Shown one piece after another: positions 1 to 7,798 of a stretch of DNA of 18,122 bases (within the stretch, counting starts at the first letter, position 1; every line of letters begins with the position of its first letter). A model generated the notes under the pieces. The model was not told where the DNA came from and did no database searches. It worked only from the letters and a program-made list of their open reading frames with translations. The DNA is taken from NCBI GenBank assembly GCA_044371675.1, contig JBILTF010000045.1:1-18122 (forward strand), read 5' to 3'. This DNA is from CAIZGX01 sp044371675 (GTDB lineage: Bacteria > Bacteroidota > Bacteroidia > Flavobacteriales_D > Sanyastnellaceae). Made by a program: the position numbers and the translations under genes.

Positions 1-1
1 T

Positions 2-478
2 GAAGCACTGAAGGCTTCTGAGAAAGGGTTTGAAAGGTTAATGCAAGCATTAGAAAAAGTAGGTTCATTAACGGGAAGCGATTCTAGCACTTATGATGTT
101 GAAGCGTTAGAAAAGAACTGCTACGAAGCCATGAGCGATGACTTCAACACTCCTATTCTTATTGCGCATTTGTTCGAAGCCGTGAAAGTGATTAATTCGT
201 GTTTGGATAATAAAATTCAACTCACAAAATCAGACATTGATCGTCTTCAAAAATTAGTCAACGGATTTGTCTTTGATGTGCTCGGACTTCAAGCGGAAGT
301 TAGTGGCGCATCGAATGATATTTCAAACGACCTCATGCAAGTGATCATACGTTTGCGTGCAGAAGCAAAAACCAAAAAAGATTTCGCAACATCTGACTTA
401 ATTCGCGATGAATTAAAAGCAATAAACATCCAACTTCAAGATTCGAAAGAAGGAACAACCTGGACACATGAAAAATAA
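2..478 (+). CDS. cysS: cysteinyl-tRNA synthetase, C-terminal part (5' end outside window)
   Basis: Cysteinyl-tRNA synthetase charges tRNA-Cys with cysteine in the cytoplasm. The reading frame is open from base 2, so about 158 C-terminal residues are visible and the catalytic Rossmann core lies upstream of the window. The visible part matches the DALR/anticodon-binding helical region: a stretch EALKASEKGFERL, then DDFNTPILIAHLFEAV (the family's 'DDFNTP.A...LFEL' signature), and a tail with RAEAKTKKDFATSDLIRDEL, typical of CysS ends ('R..AR..KDFA.AD.IRD.L'). It ends with TAA at 476-478 and overlaps the next gene by 11 bp, so the two are probably cotranscribed. The family assignment is from recognised motifs; I see nothing broken. 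Confidence 0.9.
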   Translation, partial: EALKASEKGFERLMQALEKVGSLTGSDSSTYDVEALEKNCYEAMSDDFNTPILIAHLFEAVKVINSCLDNKIQLTKSDIDRLQKLVNGFVFDVLGLQAEVSGASNDISNDLMQVIIRLRAEAKTKKDFATSDLIRDELKAINIQLQDSKEGTTWTHEK

Positions 479-1493
479 TAAAAAGGTCATAGCCATTGTG
501 CTTGTTGTGTTTGTTGTGGGCGGCTTTCTATTCAAGACTTTTGCTCCATATTTCAAAAATTCAAAAGGCACTGAAAACAATACCTCTGAGAATGGAGCTG
601 TTCTAGAACCTGCCGATTTCATGACCGACAGTTGTTACGCTTTTATTCAAAAACAAGTGGCTTTTGGTCCGCGTGTTCCGGGAAATGCAAACCATGCCGC
701 TTGTGGAAATTGGCTAATCTCAAAATTCAAAAGTTACAATTGCAGCGTTAAGGAACAACTAGGTTCCATGCCCAATTGGGAAGGTGGAAATACTTCCGTT
801 CGAAACATAATTGCTTCTGTTCATGCAGGAGCAACGAAACGCATTGTATTGGCTGCGCACTGGGACAGTCGTCCATACGGAGATAAAGATCCCGATCCGA
901 GCAAACACAAACAACCCATAGACGGAGCGAATGACGGCGCTAGTGGCGTTGGTGTATTGTTGGAATTGGCGCGTATTTCAAAAGATTTACCTGAAGACAT
1001 TGGCGTTGATTTTATTTTATTCGATAGTGAAGACGGAGGAAAACCTGAGTGGGCTCCCGATGGAGAAAACGATGCTTACTCTTGGTGTTTAGGTTCACAA
1101 TTTTGGGCGAAACAAAAACCTCAGCGCACCATGCGATATGCTGTGTTGCTCGATATGGTTGGTGCTGAAGGAGCACGATTCCACAAGGAGGGATATTCGA
1201 TGCAATCTGCAGGAACTGCAGTGAATCGCATTTGGGGCAATGCTGCGAAACTTGGTTACGGCGAATATTTTCAAAACGAAGAGACTGCTGGAATCGTCGA
1301 TGACCATTTGTTCATGATTCAGGCAAATGTTCCTTCACTAGACATTGTAGATATGCGACCAAATTTCATGGGAACACAATTTGAATTCGGAGGATCGCAT
1401 CACACGCATTCAGACAACATGAGTATCATAAGCAAACCCACTTTAAAAGCGGTTGGACACACGTTGGCATACACTGTTTGGAATTTGAAATAA
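468..1493 (+). CDS. glutaminyl-peptide cyclotransferase (type II/animal-type QC, M28 fold), membrane-anchored
   Basis: This enzyme probably converts N-terminal glutamine of exported proteins to pyroglutamate in the periplasm. The 341-residue product starts with a short basic stretch and one hydrophobic segment (residues 7-22) suited to an inner-membrane anchor, followed by a linker and an M28-type zinc aminopeptidase/QC fold. Visible motifs are AAHWDSRPYGDKDPDP (129-144), GANDGASGVG (153-162, candidate zinc Asp156), FDSEDG (185-190, candidate zinc Glu188), WCLGSQ (206-211), DDH (278-280) and SHHTHSDNM (310-318, candidate zinc His312). HWDSRPY, GANDGASG, WCLGSQ and LKAVG closely resemble the bacterial type II QCs known from oral Bacteroidota such as Porphyromonas gingivalis. 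A generic M28 aminopeptidase is the alternative, but the single-zinc ligand pattern and the WCLGSQ motif favour QC. The ATG lies inside cysS (11-bp overlap). It converges on the next gene with a 1-bp gap and no terminator. Confidence 0.82.
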   Translation: MKNNKKVIAIVLVVFVVGGFLFKTFAPYFKNSKGTENNTSENGAVLEPADFMTDSCYAFIQKQVAFGPRVPGNANHAACGNWLISKFKSYNCSVKEQLGSMPNWEGGNTSVRNIIASVHAGATKRIVLAAHWDSRPYGDKDPDPSKHKQPIDGANDGASGVGVLLELARISKDLPEDIGVDFILFDSEDGGKPEWAPDGENDAYSWCLGSQFWAKQKPQRTMRYAVLLDMVGAEGARFHKEGYSMQSAGTAVNRIWGNAAKLGYGEYFQNEETAGIVDDHLFMIQANVPSLDIVDMRPNFMGTQFEFGGSHHTHSDNMSIISKPTLKAVGHTLAYTVWNLK

Positions 1494-1494
1494 C

Positions 1495-4400
1495 TTAGAA
1501 ATCTAAGTTCAACGACAAGTAAAATACACGCGGCAATACCGTGTGATCATCTACGCCCCACGCCCAATCGGCGCGCATGTGATAACCTAAAACTTTCGAA
1601 CGCATTCCGAATCCATATCCGTAAATGATGGGCTCCTTGTTGCTTCTCAATTGCACCGTTACTGGAGTTTGTGTTACGGTAATTGTGTTGAAGTCATTCG
1701 CGTCATCGTATGGACTTTTTCCTGTCCAAGCACTTCCGATATCGAAAAATCCAATGACTTGAAAATTATCAGCGAAATCTGATTTGATAGAACGATTACT
1801 TAAATATCGGAAGAGCGGCAGGCGCAATTCTGAGTTACTTAAAACGAAATTGTTTCCGTTCCGTGCATTCACGTAAAAACCTCTCAATGGTCCGGCAAAC
1901 GCCTGAAACGTGTATCCTTGTGTAGAAGAGACAAGAACAGAATTGTCTACTTTCTGACCCAACCAATTGTCTACTCCTCCTAAGTAATTCACCACTTTGT
2001 AATCGCCAAAGGAAGTGCTCCCACACAAGCGAAACGCGAAAATCAAATCACGATGAATGGATTGGTAATGGCGGAAATCAAAACCAGCAACGTAGATGGA
2101 ATTTTGTTCTTTCAACTTATTCGGCTGACGGAAGTGTTCACCCCAAGCTTTAAAGCGGGTGCCCGTTCTGTAATTCAAACCTTTGATGTACGTGTTGTCG
2201 AAAATGTATTCAACCTTTCCACCAACGTTCCACTCGTTCTGATTTTTATATGACGCCGTGTAGGGATCACTCGACAGAACGACCATTCGGTCGTTACGAC
2301 CGATAGCAGTTAATTTAAGAGCACTTGTTTCTGTGAATGGGTATTTCCATTCATGTGTAAGATTATACGTCTGAATACGGATGGTCGCGTACTGCTGCGT
2401 TATCTCTTGCCCCTGCCTTTGCAGAGACACTTTCTTGTCCCAACGGTTTTTCAAATTTTCAAAAGACAATCCGAAATCACTGTTGTTAAAGTTGGCTGCT
2501 ATGCGAACACCGGCGGTTAACTTATAGTCTTCCATTAAGTCTGAAATTCCAACTTTAAAGAATCCTGAAAAACCGGGTGAGATGCTTGTGGGTCCCGTAT
2601 AATTTTGATAAAATGAACTCGCGAACTGATTGTCGACGGAAGATTGCACATAGCTCGTGGTGTAATTCACCATGTAATTCTTTGTCTTCGGAATTTCTAT
2701 TTTCGTCAATTTGGTTAGCACCTCTGCCTGTTTCAAACTTTCTAGCTGGCGTTTTTTATCTCCTGGAAATGCAAAGTTTTCGGTATCAATTCGCGTTGCA
2801 TCTTTCTTCTTGGGAAACCAAATCATTTCGGAATACGGAGCCTTTTCTTTTTCTGGTTGACTCTCATCGCCTTCAATTTCTATGGCTCTATCATTCACCA
2901 AATTCAAATCTGTGGCATAGGGAACACCCAACTCATCGGCTATCCAGAATCCTTCTTTAAAATCAGAACCTATGAAAAACCCTGTCGTTTGACGATTCGA
3001 TTTTTGCAACACTTCAGTCACATTAAAATAACGATAATGAATGGTCGTGTCAATGCTCGAAATAGCACTGTCTCTATACACCGAGCAACGCTCATCATAC
3101 AGTACTTTGCTTCGAATAAATTGAATTTTATTGTCCTTCGCCAAAGCCAATTTGCGATCGGAATAATTCGAATTCGTCAATTGAATGAGGTCCTCATTTT
3201 TATAATCGTCGGTTAATTTCAATTTATAAATATGGAAATTTGAATCCTCTGAACGAATGCTGTCGTGGTAGTTCAAGGCGAGATTAGAACCTCTGTTCGA
3301 ACTGAAGTAAATTGTATTTCCATCAGCAGAAAAAACTGGATCTGTATCGTCGAAATTATCGTCAGTTAATTTCTGAGGAATATTCGCCGTAATAGGCAGT
3401 ATGCTGATGTTCGTTTTTCCATTAAGGGTTGAACTTATAACCACCTTCTTTCCATCTGGAGCATATTTCATGCTCTGTATTTTTTCAACCTGGAATAATT
3501 CTTTTGAAGATTTTTCTTCGGTTTCAAGTTGATAGGTATTCCAAAATAGTTTTCCATTCTTCTCGGTAACGTATGACAGCACTTGTCCATTCGGATGCCA
3601 CGCCAATTGAGGTGTGCTCTCGTCTGGAATGCGGTCACTCTTAAAATCTCCGCGAGCTACTTTCGTTTTTTCCTTCGTCTCTGTATCATAAATATAGACC
3701 CTGTATTCGCCTTTGTTGTGCATGGTGTACGCCCATTTCAGGCAATCATGCGAAGGGGTAACGTGTAGGTATTCATTCTTGAATTTCCCAACCAGTTCGG
3801 GTTCCAGTAATTGGAACTTCTTTCGTTTGACATGAAGATTAGACAATTCCTCTTCCACTTTTACCAGGTCTCTTCCTTGTTCTAAAAAGCGCTGATAGTC
3901 ACCCACAACAGTCTCTGTATTTCTTCCAATGACATACTGAAATCCACCGTCTGTTCCGTGGAACAATTGTGTCATATTCAAAATTCCTAGCACAACATTT
4001 TCACCGTAGATGTTTCCAATGTATGACCAGAAGCTATGTCCAACCAATTCCGCTTGTCTTCCCGTTAATCTATGAATGTTAGGATAGCGTGCGTTAGCGA
4101 ACCAATCTTCTGCGGTGCGCTCACTTTCGCGTTGGTCTTTCAATGCTGCATAACGAATTACACCTTCCGAAAACCACGTGGGAATGGCAATGCGATTGTT
4201 TCCGCGAACCACGCTTCTCCAATCGCCACCGTACATCAATTGCAAATACATGATTCGTGAAAGACCCAAGGCAATTTGCTCGCGCAATTCTAAATCTGTT
4301 CCTTCGAAATACACGAACATCTTATTTCCTAAAATATTCGTAGCGCCGCCAATACTTGCGGTTTCTTCGTCTGACAACCCTAAATTACTTTGACGAAATT

Positions 4401-4707
4401 CACTTTGTTTGTTGAAACAAACCACTTGAATTTTATCGTCGAGCTGGACATTAAAAAACTTTTGAAGGCGCGTTTTTTCCTGTTCGCAATACAACAAAGA
4501 TCGCTCGGCAATCTGCTGTCCGCCTTGATAATAATAAACTTCAAAATGCTCACCGGGGAAAAACGACCAATCGAAAGGCTTATGCTGTACTCTGTTTTTT
4601 CCAAAAGAAACATTGGAACCTCTGTAAAATTGACATTGCCCTGCAATTGAGTTCAACACCAGCAGAACAAAAAGAAAATAAAATGCTGGTCCCTTTCCGC
4701 GAATCAT
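1495..4707 (-). CDS. large secreted Tol-like protein: degenerate peptidase-MA region, PD40 propeller, C-terminal outer-membrane barrel
   Basis: The product is about 1070 residues and its precise role is unknown. Residues 1-23 form a signal peptide (basic MIRGKG, hydrophobic core, IAG) with Gln24 next. Residues about 50-290 resemble the gluzincin/peptidase-MA module: WFSEG (178-182) is the usual downstream glutamate motif, but the position where HExxH is expected reads LREQIALGL (141-149), so it is probably not an active protease. Residues about 330-600 hold TolB/PD40 propeller repeats, the clearest being DDTDPVFSADGNTIYFSSNR. The last 350 residues are rich in alternating beta strands and end in LSLNLDF, with a terminal Phe as in outer-membrane barrels. 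I chose ATG at 4707 because it begins the signal peptide; the frame extends upstream only to a TTG at 4755, which would add 16 residues and spoil the signal. It is divergent from the MBL-fold gene, 47 bp apart. Confidence 0.72.
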   Translation of the reverse strand: MIRGKGPAFYFLFVLLVLNSIAGQCQFYRGSNVSFGKNRVQHKPFDWSFFPGEHFEVYYYQGGQQIAERSLLYCEQEKTRLQKFFNVQLDDKIQVVCFNKQSEFRQSNLGLSDEETASIGGATNILGNKMFVYFEGTDLELREQIALGLSRIMYLQLMYGGDWRSVVRGNNRIAIPTWFSEGVIRYAALKDQRESERTAEDWFANARYPNIHRLTGRQAELVGHSFWSYIGNIYGENVVLGILNMTQLFHGTDGGFQYVIGRNTETVVGDYQRFLEQGRDLVKVEEELSNLHVKRKKFQLLEPELVGKFKNEYLHVTPSHDCLKWAYTMHNKGEYRVYIYDTETKEKTKVARGDFKSDRIPDESTPQLAWHPNGQVLSYVTEKNGKLFWNTYQLETEEKSSKELFQVEKIQSMKYAPDGKKVVISSTLNGKTNISILPITANIPQKLTDDNFDDTDPVFSADGNTIYFSSNRGSNLALNYHDSIRSEDSNFHIYKLKLTDDYKNEDLIQLTNSNYSDRKLALAKDNKIQFIRSKVLYDERCSVYRDSAISSIDTTIHYRYFNVTEVLQKSNRQTTGFFIGSDFKEGFWIADELGVPYATDLNLVNDRAIEIEGDESQPEKEKAPYSEMIWFPKKKDATRIDTENFAFPGDKKRQLESLKQAEVLTKLTKIEIPKTKNYMVNYTTSYVQSSVDNQFASSFYQNYTGPTSISPGFSGFFKVGISDLMEDYKLTAGVRIAANFNNSDFGLSFENLKNRWDKKVSLQRQGQEITQQYATIRIQTYNLTHEWKYPFTETSALKLTAIGRNDRMVVLSSDPYTASYKNQNEWNVGGKVEYIFDNTYIKGLNYRTGTRFKAWGEHFRQPNKLKEQNSIYVAGFDFRHYQSIHRDLIFAFRLCGSTSFGDYKVVNYLGGVDNWLGQKVDNSVLVSSTQGYTFQAFAGPLRGFYVNARNGNNFVLSNSELRLPLFRYLSNRSIKSDFADNFQVIGFFDIGSAWTGKSPYDDANDFNTITVTQTPVTVQLRSNKEPIIYGYGFGMRSKVLGYHMRADWAWGVDDHTVLPRVFYLSLNLDF

Positions 4708-4723
4708 ACTACCAAAGTACGCG

Positions 4724-4731
4724 TATTTTCG
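4724..4731 (+). promoter_or_regulatory. possible -7 box for the MBL-fold hydrolase gene
   Basis: TATTTTCG differs from the Bacteroidota -7 consensus TAnnTTTG at one position and ends 23 nt before the ATG at 4755. I see no TTG at the expected -33 spacing. It lies back to back with the box for the divergent gene. Confidence 0.3.
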
Positions 4732-4739
4732 CAAACATA
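4732..4739 (-). promoter_or_regulatory. -7 promoter box for the Tol-like secreted protein
   Basis: The minus strand reads TATGTTTG, an exact match to TAnnTTTG, 24 nt upstream of the ATG at 4707. A TTG lies further upstream than ideal (24-nt spacer). The exact match in a 47-bp divergent gap is the main support, and it also supports the shorter start chosen for this gene. Confidence 0.5.
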
Positions 4740-4754
4740 AAATACCTCTGCGCA

Positions 4755-5393
4755 ATGAATATTCAATCTTTTCAATTCAACGCCTTTTCTGAAAATACCC
4801 ATGTCATTTGGAACAGCGAAAAACAAGCGGTTATCATTGACCCCGGGATGAGCAATCGTATTGAGGAATCTGAGTTTCTTTCTTGGTTGAAATCGGAAGA
4901 ATTAACCGTTGTTGATGTTTGGCTCACGCACTGCCACATAGACCACATTATGGGATTGGATTTTTGCTTTCGTGAATTCGGGTTGAAGGGCATTGCGCAT
5001 GAATTAGACCAAGTGAATATTGAACGAAGCGAATTGGTCGCTGGCATGTACGGCATTCCCTATACCCCAGGACCTGAACCTGAATATCTTCTTCAAGAAG
5101 GAAAAATGAATAGACACGGTTTTGAAACAGATGTGCTTTTCGTACCTGGACATAGTCCTGGACATGTGGCTTTTTATTTCGAAGAAACGGGAGTTGTTTT
5201 TAGCGGAGATGTGTTGTTCGAAAGAAGCATTGGGCGAACCGATCTTCCGGGCGGAGATTTCGATACGTTGGCCACTTCCATTCGAACAAAAATGTATACG
5301 CTTCCTGAAGAAACTGTGATTTACAGCGGACACGGAGACACGACTACCACTGGCGCAGAGAAAAGAGAGAATCCTTTTGTGAATGGAGAATAA
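4755..5393 (+). CDS. metallo-beta-lactamase-fold hydrolase, glyoxalase II-like
   Basis: A 212-residue single-domain MBL-fold protein, close in length and motifs to glyoxalase II-like hydrolases (YcbL/GloB2 type), which hydrolyse thioesters such as hydroxyacylglutathione. The dinuclear metal motif is complete: THCHIDH (58-64; His59, His61, Asp63, His64), PGHSPGH (131-137; His133), SGDVLF with Asp152, and SGHGD with His193. The sequence SIGRTDLPGGD after the bridging Asp is typical of this subgroup. The true substrate cannot be read from the sequence; many Bacteroidota lack glutathione, so another thiol ester is possible. The frame is open upstream to 4647, but ATG at 4755 gives the conserved N-terminus (MNIQSFQFNAFSENTHVIW) and avoids overlapping the divergent gene. 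Its stop at 5391-5393 directly abuts the next gene's stop. Confidence 0.88.
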   Translation: MNIQSFQFNAFSENTHVIWNSEKQAVIIDPGMSNRIEESEFLSWLKSEELTVVDVWLTHCHIDHIMGLDFCFREFGLKGIAHELDQVNIERSELVAGMYGIPYTPGPEPEYLLQEGKMNRHGFETDVLFVPGHSPGHVAFYFEETGVVFSGDVLFERSIGRTDLPGGDFDTLATSIRTKMYTLPEETVIYSGHGDTTTTGAEKRENPFVNGE

Positions 5394-5837
5394 TTACTTC
5401 TTGTAATTTTTTTCATAGAAGGAAATCCAATCTGCGACCGTCATTTTCTTCATGAGTTCTTCCAACAAATCATATGGAATGTCTTCCATTTTTTTGAAGC
5501 GAATGCACGACTTTCCCATGTCTAATTTCGACTTGCAATGCTTGGGATATTCTGCAACAAACCAATCGTACAATTCTGGTTTCGCATACACTCCCATGTG
5601 ATACAATGCTATGAAATTTTTCTGCGAAGCAAGAGCCAAAAATGGAAGCGGAAACTTCGGATCGCAATGATATCCGTCTGGATAAATCTTATGAGGAACC
5701 ACATAGCCAATCATTCCATAGCTCAGCTGCTCTTCGAATCCCTTCGGAATATTTCTCTTAATGAGAGATTGCAATTTCACAACAACAGCCTTTCTCTCTT
5801 CTGGCAATGCATTGACATATTCTTGAACGGAACTCAT
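5394..5837 (-). CDS. DUF1801 (YdhG-like) domain protein
   Basis: A 147-residue cytoplasmic protein of the DUF1801/YdhG-like family, whose biochemical role is not established. Recognisable features are the N-terminal VQEYVNALPEERK helix, the core EEQLSYGMIGYVVP, the PLPFLALASQKNFIALYHMG strand region, and the C-terminal SCIRFKKMEDIPYDLLEEL helix, which is a strong family signature. It is full length. It lies 28 bp downstream of arsC on the same strand, so read-through from the ars operon is possible, but an exact -7 box in the gap suggests its own promoter. Its stop codon touches the stop of the convergent MBL gene with no spacer. Confidence 0.85.
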   Translation of the reverse strand: MSSVQEYVNALPEERKAVVVKLQSLIKRNIPKGFEEQLSYGMIGYVVPHKIYPDGYHCDPKFPLPFLALASQKNFIALYHMGVYAKPELYDWFVAEYPKHCKSKLDMGKSCIRFKKMEDIPYDLLEELMKKMTVADWISFYEKNYKK

Positions 5838-5851
5838 GACTATATTTTGAT

Positions 5852-5859
5852 CAAAAATA
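5852..5859 (-). promoter_or_regulatory. -7 promoter box of the DUF1801 gene, overlapped by a palindrome
   Basis: The minus strand reads TATTTTTG, an exact TAnnTTTG match, 14 nt upstream of the ATG at 5837 in the 28-bp gap after arsC. A perfect 12-bp palindrome, TTTTGATCAAAA (5845-5856), overlaps it and could be an operator. No TTG is visible at normal -33 spacing. AT-rich sequence makes chance matches possible. Confidence 0.4.
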
Positions 5860-5865
5860 ATTGAA

Positions 5866-6282
5866 TCAATTCAGATTGGAAGAAACAAAATCTTTGCAGT
5901 ACTGATCTATGAGTAATCGAACTCTTCTAAACTCGTTCAAAACTTCTTCTTCCGAGCCCTTTGCTTTAGCCGGATCTGGAAAGTTGTAATGAAATCTCTC
6001 AGCCTTCGAAGGGAAATACGGACAGCGTTCTTTGGCGTTATCACATACCGTAATTATAAAATCGAAATCGATGTTCGCGTATTCGTCGACGTGATTCGAA
6101 GTGTGCTTTGAAATATCGATTCCAACTTCTTTCATGATTGAAATAGCACGTGGATTTACTCCGTGCGTCTCAACGCCTGCGCTGTAAACGTTGGCTTTTT
6201 CTCCAGCGTAATGACGCAAGTATCCTTCGGCAATCTGACTTCTGCAACTGTTGCCTGTGCAGAGAACTAAAATGTTTTTCAT
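5866..6282 (-). CDS. arsC: arsenate reductase, thioredoxin-coupled (low-molecular-weight phosphatase fold)
   Basis: It reduces arsenate to arsenite in the cytoplasm so that Acr3 can export it. The 138-residue product has the phosphatase P-loop near the N-terminus, CTGNSCRS (Cys8 to Arg14, CX5R), the redox cysteines Cys80 and Cys87 in TVCDNAKERCPYF, and the general-acid loop FPDPA (Asp103). This three-cysteine layout matches the thioredoxin-dependent ArsC of the Staphylococcus pI258 type (Cys10/82/89), not the glutaredoxin-dependent E. coli type. It is the last gene of the ars operon: its ATG overlaps the Acr3 stop codon in an ATGA arrangement (4-bp overlap), which implies translational coupling. 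Confidence 0.93.
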   Translation of the reverse strand: MKNILVLCTGNSCRSQIAEGYLRHYAGEKANVYSAGVETHGVNPRAISIMKEVGIDISKHTSNHVDEYANIDFDFIITVCDNAKERCPYFPSKAERFHYNFPDPAKAKGSEEEVLNEFRRVRLLIDQYCKDFVSSNLN

Positions 6283-7313
6283 GTGGAATAATACTTTTTC
6301 TTGAGGAATAAACTCGCCTTCACTAACAAAATTAATACGGGCACTTCCACGAGCGGACCAATGACACCCACGAACGCTTCGGCAGAATGAATTCCGAAAA
6401 CAGAAATGGCAACTGCAATGGCTAACTCGAAATTGTTTCCGGTGGCGGTGAATGAAATCGCAGCGTTTTTCGCGTAGTCTACACCCATTGATTTGTTCAC
6501 GAAGAAGCTCACGAAAAACATAAGTGCAAAGTAGATCACGAGTGGAACGGCGATGCGCAAAACATCGAAGGGAAGTTCCAAAATTTTATCGCCTTTCAAA
6601 CTAAACATTAACACAATGGTGAAGAGCAAAGCGTACAGTGTAATGGGCGAAATTTTCGGAATGAATTTGCGGTTGTACCACTCTTCTCCTTTTGATTGAA
6701 TGAGGAAATAGCGCGTGAGAAATCCAGCGAGAAATGGAATTCCCAAAAAGATTAAAACACTTTGTGTGACTTCACTCATAGGCACAGAAACACTGAAGTG
6801 CCCGAGTCCCAAGGTGTTCGGAAGAACGTTAATGAAGAGCCACGCATAGAAAGAATACGACAATACTTGAAACACGCTGTTCAAGGCAATGAGCAATGCG
6901 CCGTATTCTCTGTTTCCTCCCGCAAGGTCGTTCCACACGATAACCATAGCAATGCAACGCGCAAGTCCGATTAGAATTAATCCAACCATGTAATGCGGTT
7001 CATCTTTAAGAAATAAAAGTGCCAGCGTGAACATGAGTATGGGTCCAACAATCCAGTTCAAGAATAGCGAAAGCGTCATGACTTTTTTATCTTGAAACGC
7101 CTTCGGCAAGAGGCTGTAGTTCACCTTTGCTAAGGGAGGAAACATCATTAGAATTAATCCAATGGCGAGCGGAATGTTTGTGGTTCCAACTGAAAGGCTG
7201 TTGGTGATATTCGCTATACTTGGAAAGAAATAGCCCAACCCCACACCAATAAGCATGGCTAGGAATATCCAAAGGGTTAGGAAGCGATCGAGGAATTTGA
7301 GTTTTACTTGCAT
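6279..7313 (-). CDS. acr3: arsenite efflux permease, Acr3 family
   Basis: An inner-membrane arsenite exporter of 344 residues, the usual Acr3 length, with about ten hydrophobic segments. Family residues are present: the conserved cysteine in GLARCIAMVIVWNDLAGG (Cys120), which is needed for transport in studied members, and FTATGNNFELA with Glu296, followed by GPLVEVPVLI. This is Acr3, not the ArsB ion-transporter family. It lies 10 bp downstream of the DUF6428 gene and overlaps arsC by 4 bp, so regulator, DUF6428, pump and reductase should share one transcript. The sequence shows no sign of damage. Confidence 0.93.
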   Translation of the reverse strand: MQVKLKFLDRFLTLWIFLAMLIGVGLGYFFPSIANITNSLSVGTTNIPLAIGLILMMFPPLAKVNYSLLPKAFQDKKVMTLSLFLNWIVGPILMFTLALLFLKDEPHYMVGLILIGLARCIAMVIVWNDLAGGNREYGALLIALNSVFQVLSYSFYAWLFINVLPNTLGLGHFSVSVPMSEVTQSVLIFLGIPFLAGFLTRYFLIQSKGEEWYNRKFIPKISPITLYALLFTIVLMFSLKGDKILELPFDVLRIAVPLVIYFALMFFVSFFVNKSMGVDYAKNAAISFTATGNNFELAIAVAISVFGIHSAEAFVGVIGPLVEVPVLILLVKASLFLKKKYYST

Positions 7314-7323
7314 AGAAAAAAGT

Positions 7324-7797
7324 TTAGCAGCATCCGCCTCCAGGTGTGCAGGTGGTATTTGTATTGGTGCCGATTGTATTCAAGTTAACCTTCAACTTAC
7401 TCGGTGGGATTCCGCATTTGTCTTGCGCAAGACAATTGGTTTGCGTTGAAATCATTTTGAATTTTCCATCTGCAAAAGCAAGGTTGTACTTACCAATGGT
7501 TTCCGATTGGTATTCCACTTCAACATCAAGTTCATTCATATCGAAGATGTTTTCCGATTGAAGAATAATGCCCAAGAACTTTGAAGGGGCTAAGCGGTGA
7601 TCGAAATCGTTTGCTTCCCAAAGTTGGAAGCTCGCAGTTTTTTCATTGCGCACGGTGCCACCGCAATCGATGTAGTGTTTGGCAACGAGTCCCACTTCCG
7701 TTACATGAAAATGCGCAGGAACTGTTTGTCCATTTGGTAATTCGAAAACGAGTGTATCCACTTCGTTTAATCGGCTTTTCAATTCTGAGATTTTCAT
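7324..7797 (-). CDS. DUF6428 family protein, Cys-rich, in arsenic operon
   Basis: A 157-residue soluble protein that I recognise as DUF6428, a family of unknown function. Visible conserved parts are an N-terminal acidic/hydrophobic region, HFHVTEVG (29-36), DCGG (44-47), FQLWEANDFDHRL (57-69), EVEYQSETIGKY (93-104), NCLAQDKCGIPP (121-132) and a C-terminal CTPGGGCC tail. Cysteines are at 45, 122, 128, 150, 156 and 157. It is the second gene of the ars operon, 1 bp after arsR and 10 bp before acr3. I infer that the cysteines bind arsenite or another soft metal, perhaps to hand it to Acr3 or buffer it; nothing in the sequence proves this. HFH could also be a metal site. Confidence 0.8.
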   Translation of the reverse strand: MKISELKSRLNEVDTLVFELPNGQTVPAHFHVTEVGLVAKHYIDCGGTVRNEKTASFQLWEANDFDHRLAPSKFLGIILQSENIFDMNELDVEVEYQSETIGKYNLAFADGKFKMISTQTNCLAQDKCGIPPSKLKVNLNTIGTNTNTTCTPGGGCC

Positions 7798-7798
7798 A

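Noticed and set aside
2577..3216. Two plus-strand open frames of 119 and 127 codons opposite the Tol-like gene
   Set aside because: They lie antisense to a well-supported CDS, have no domain or promoter support, and overlap each other.
4708..4755. Upstream extension of the Tol-like protein to a TTG at 4755
   Set aside because: It adds 16 residues before a clear signal peptide, overlaps the start of the divergent gene and swallows the -7 box.
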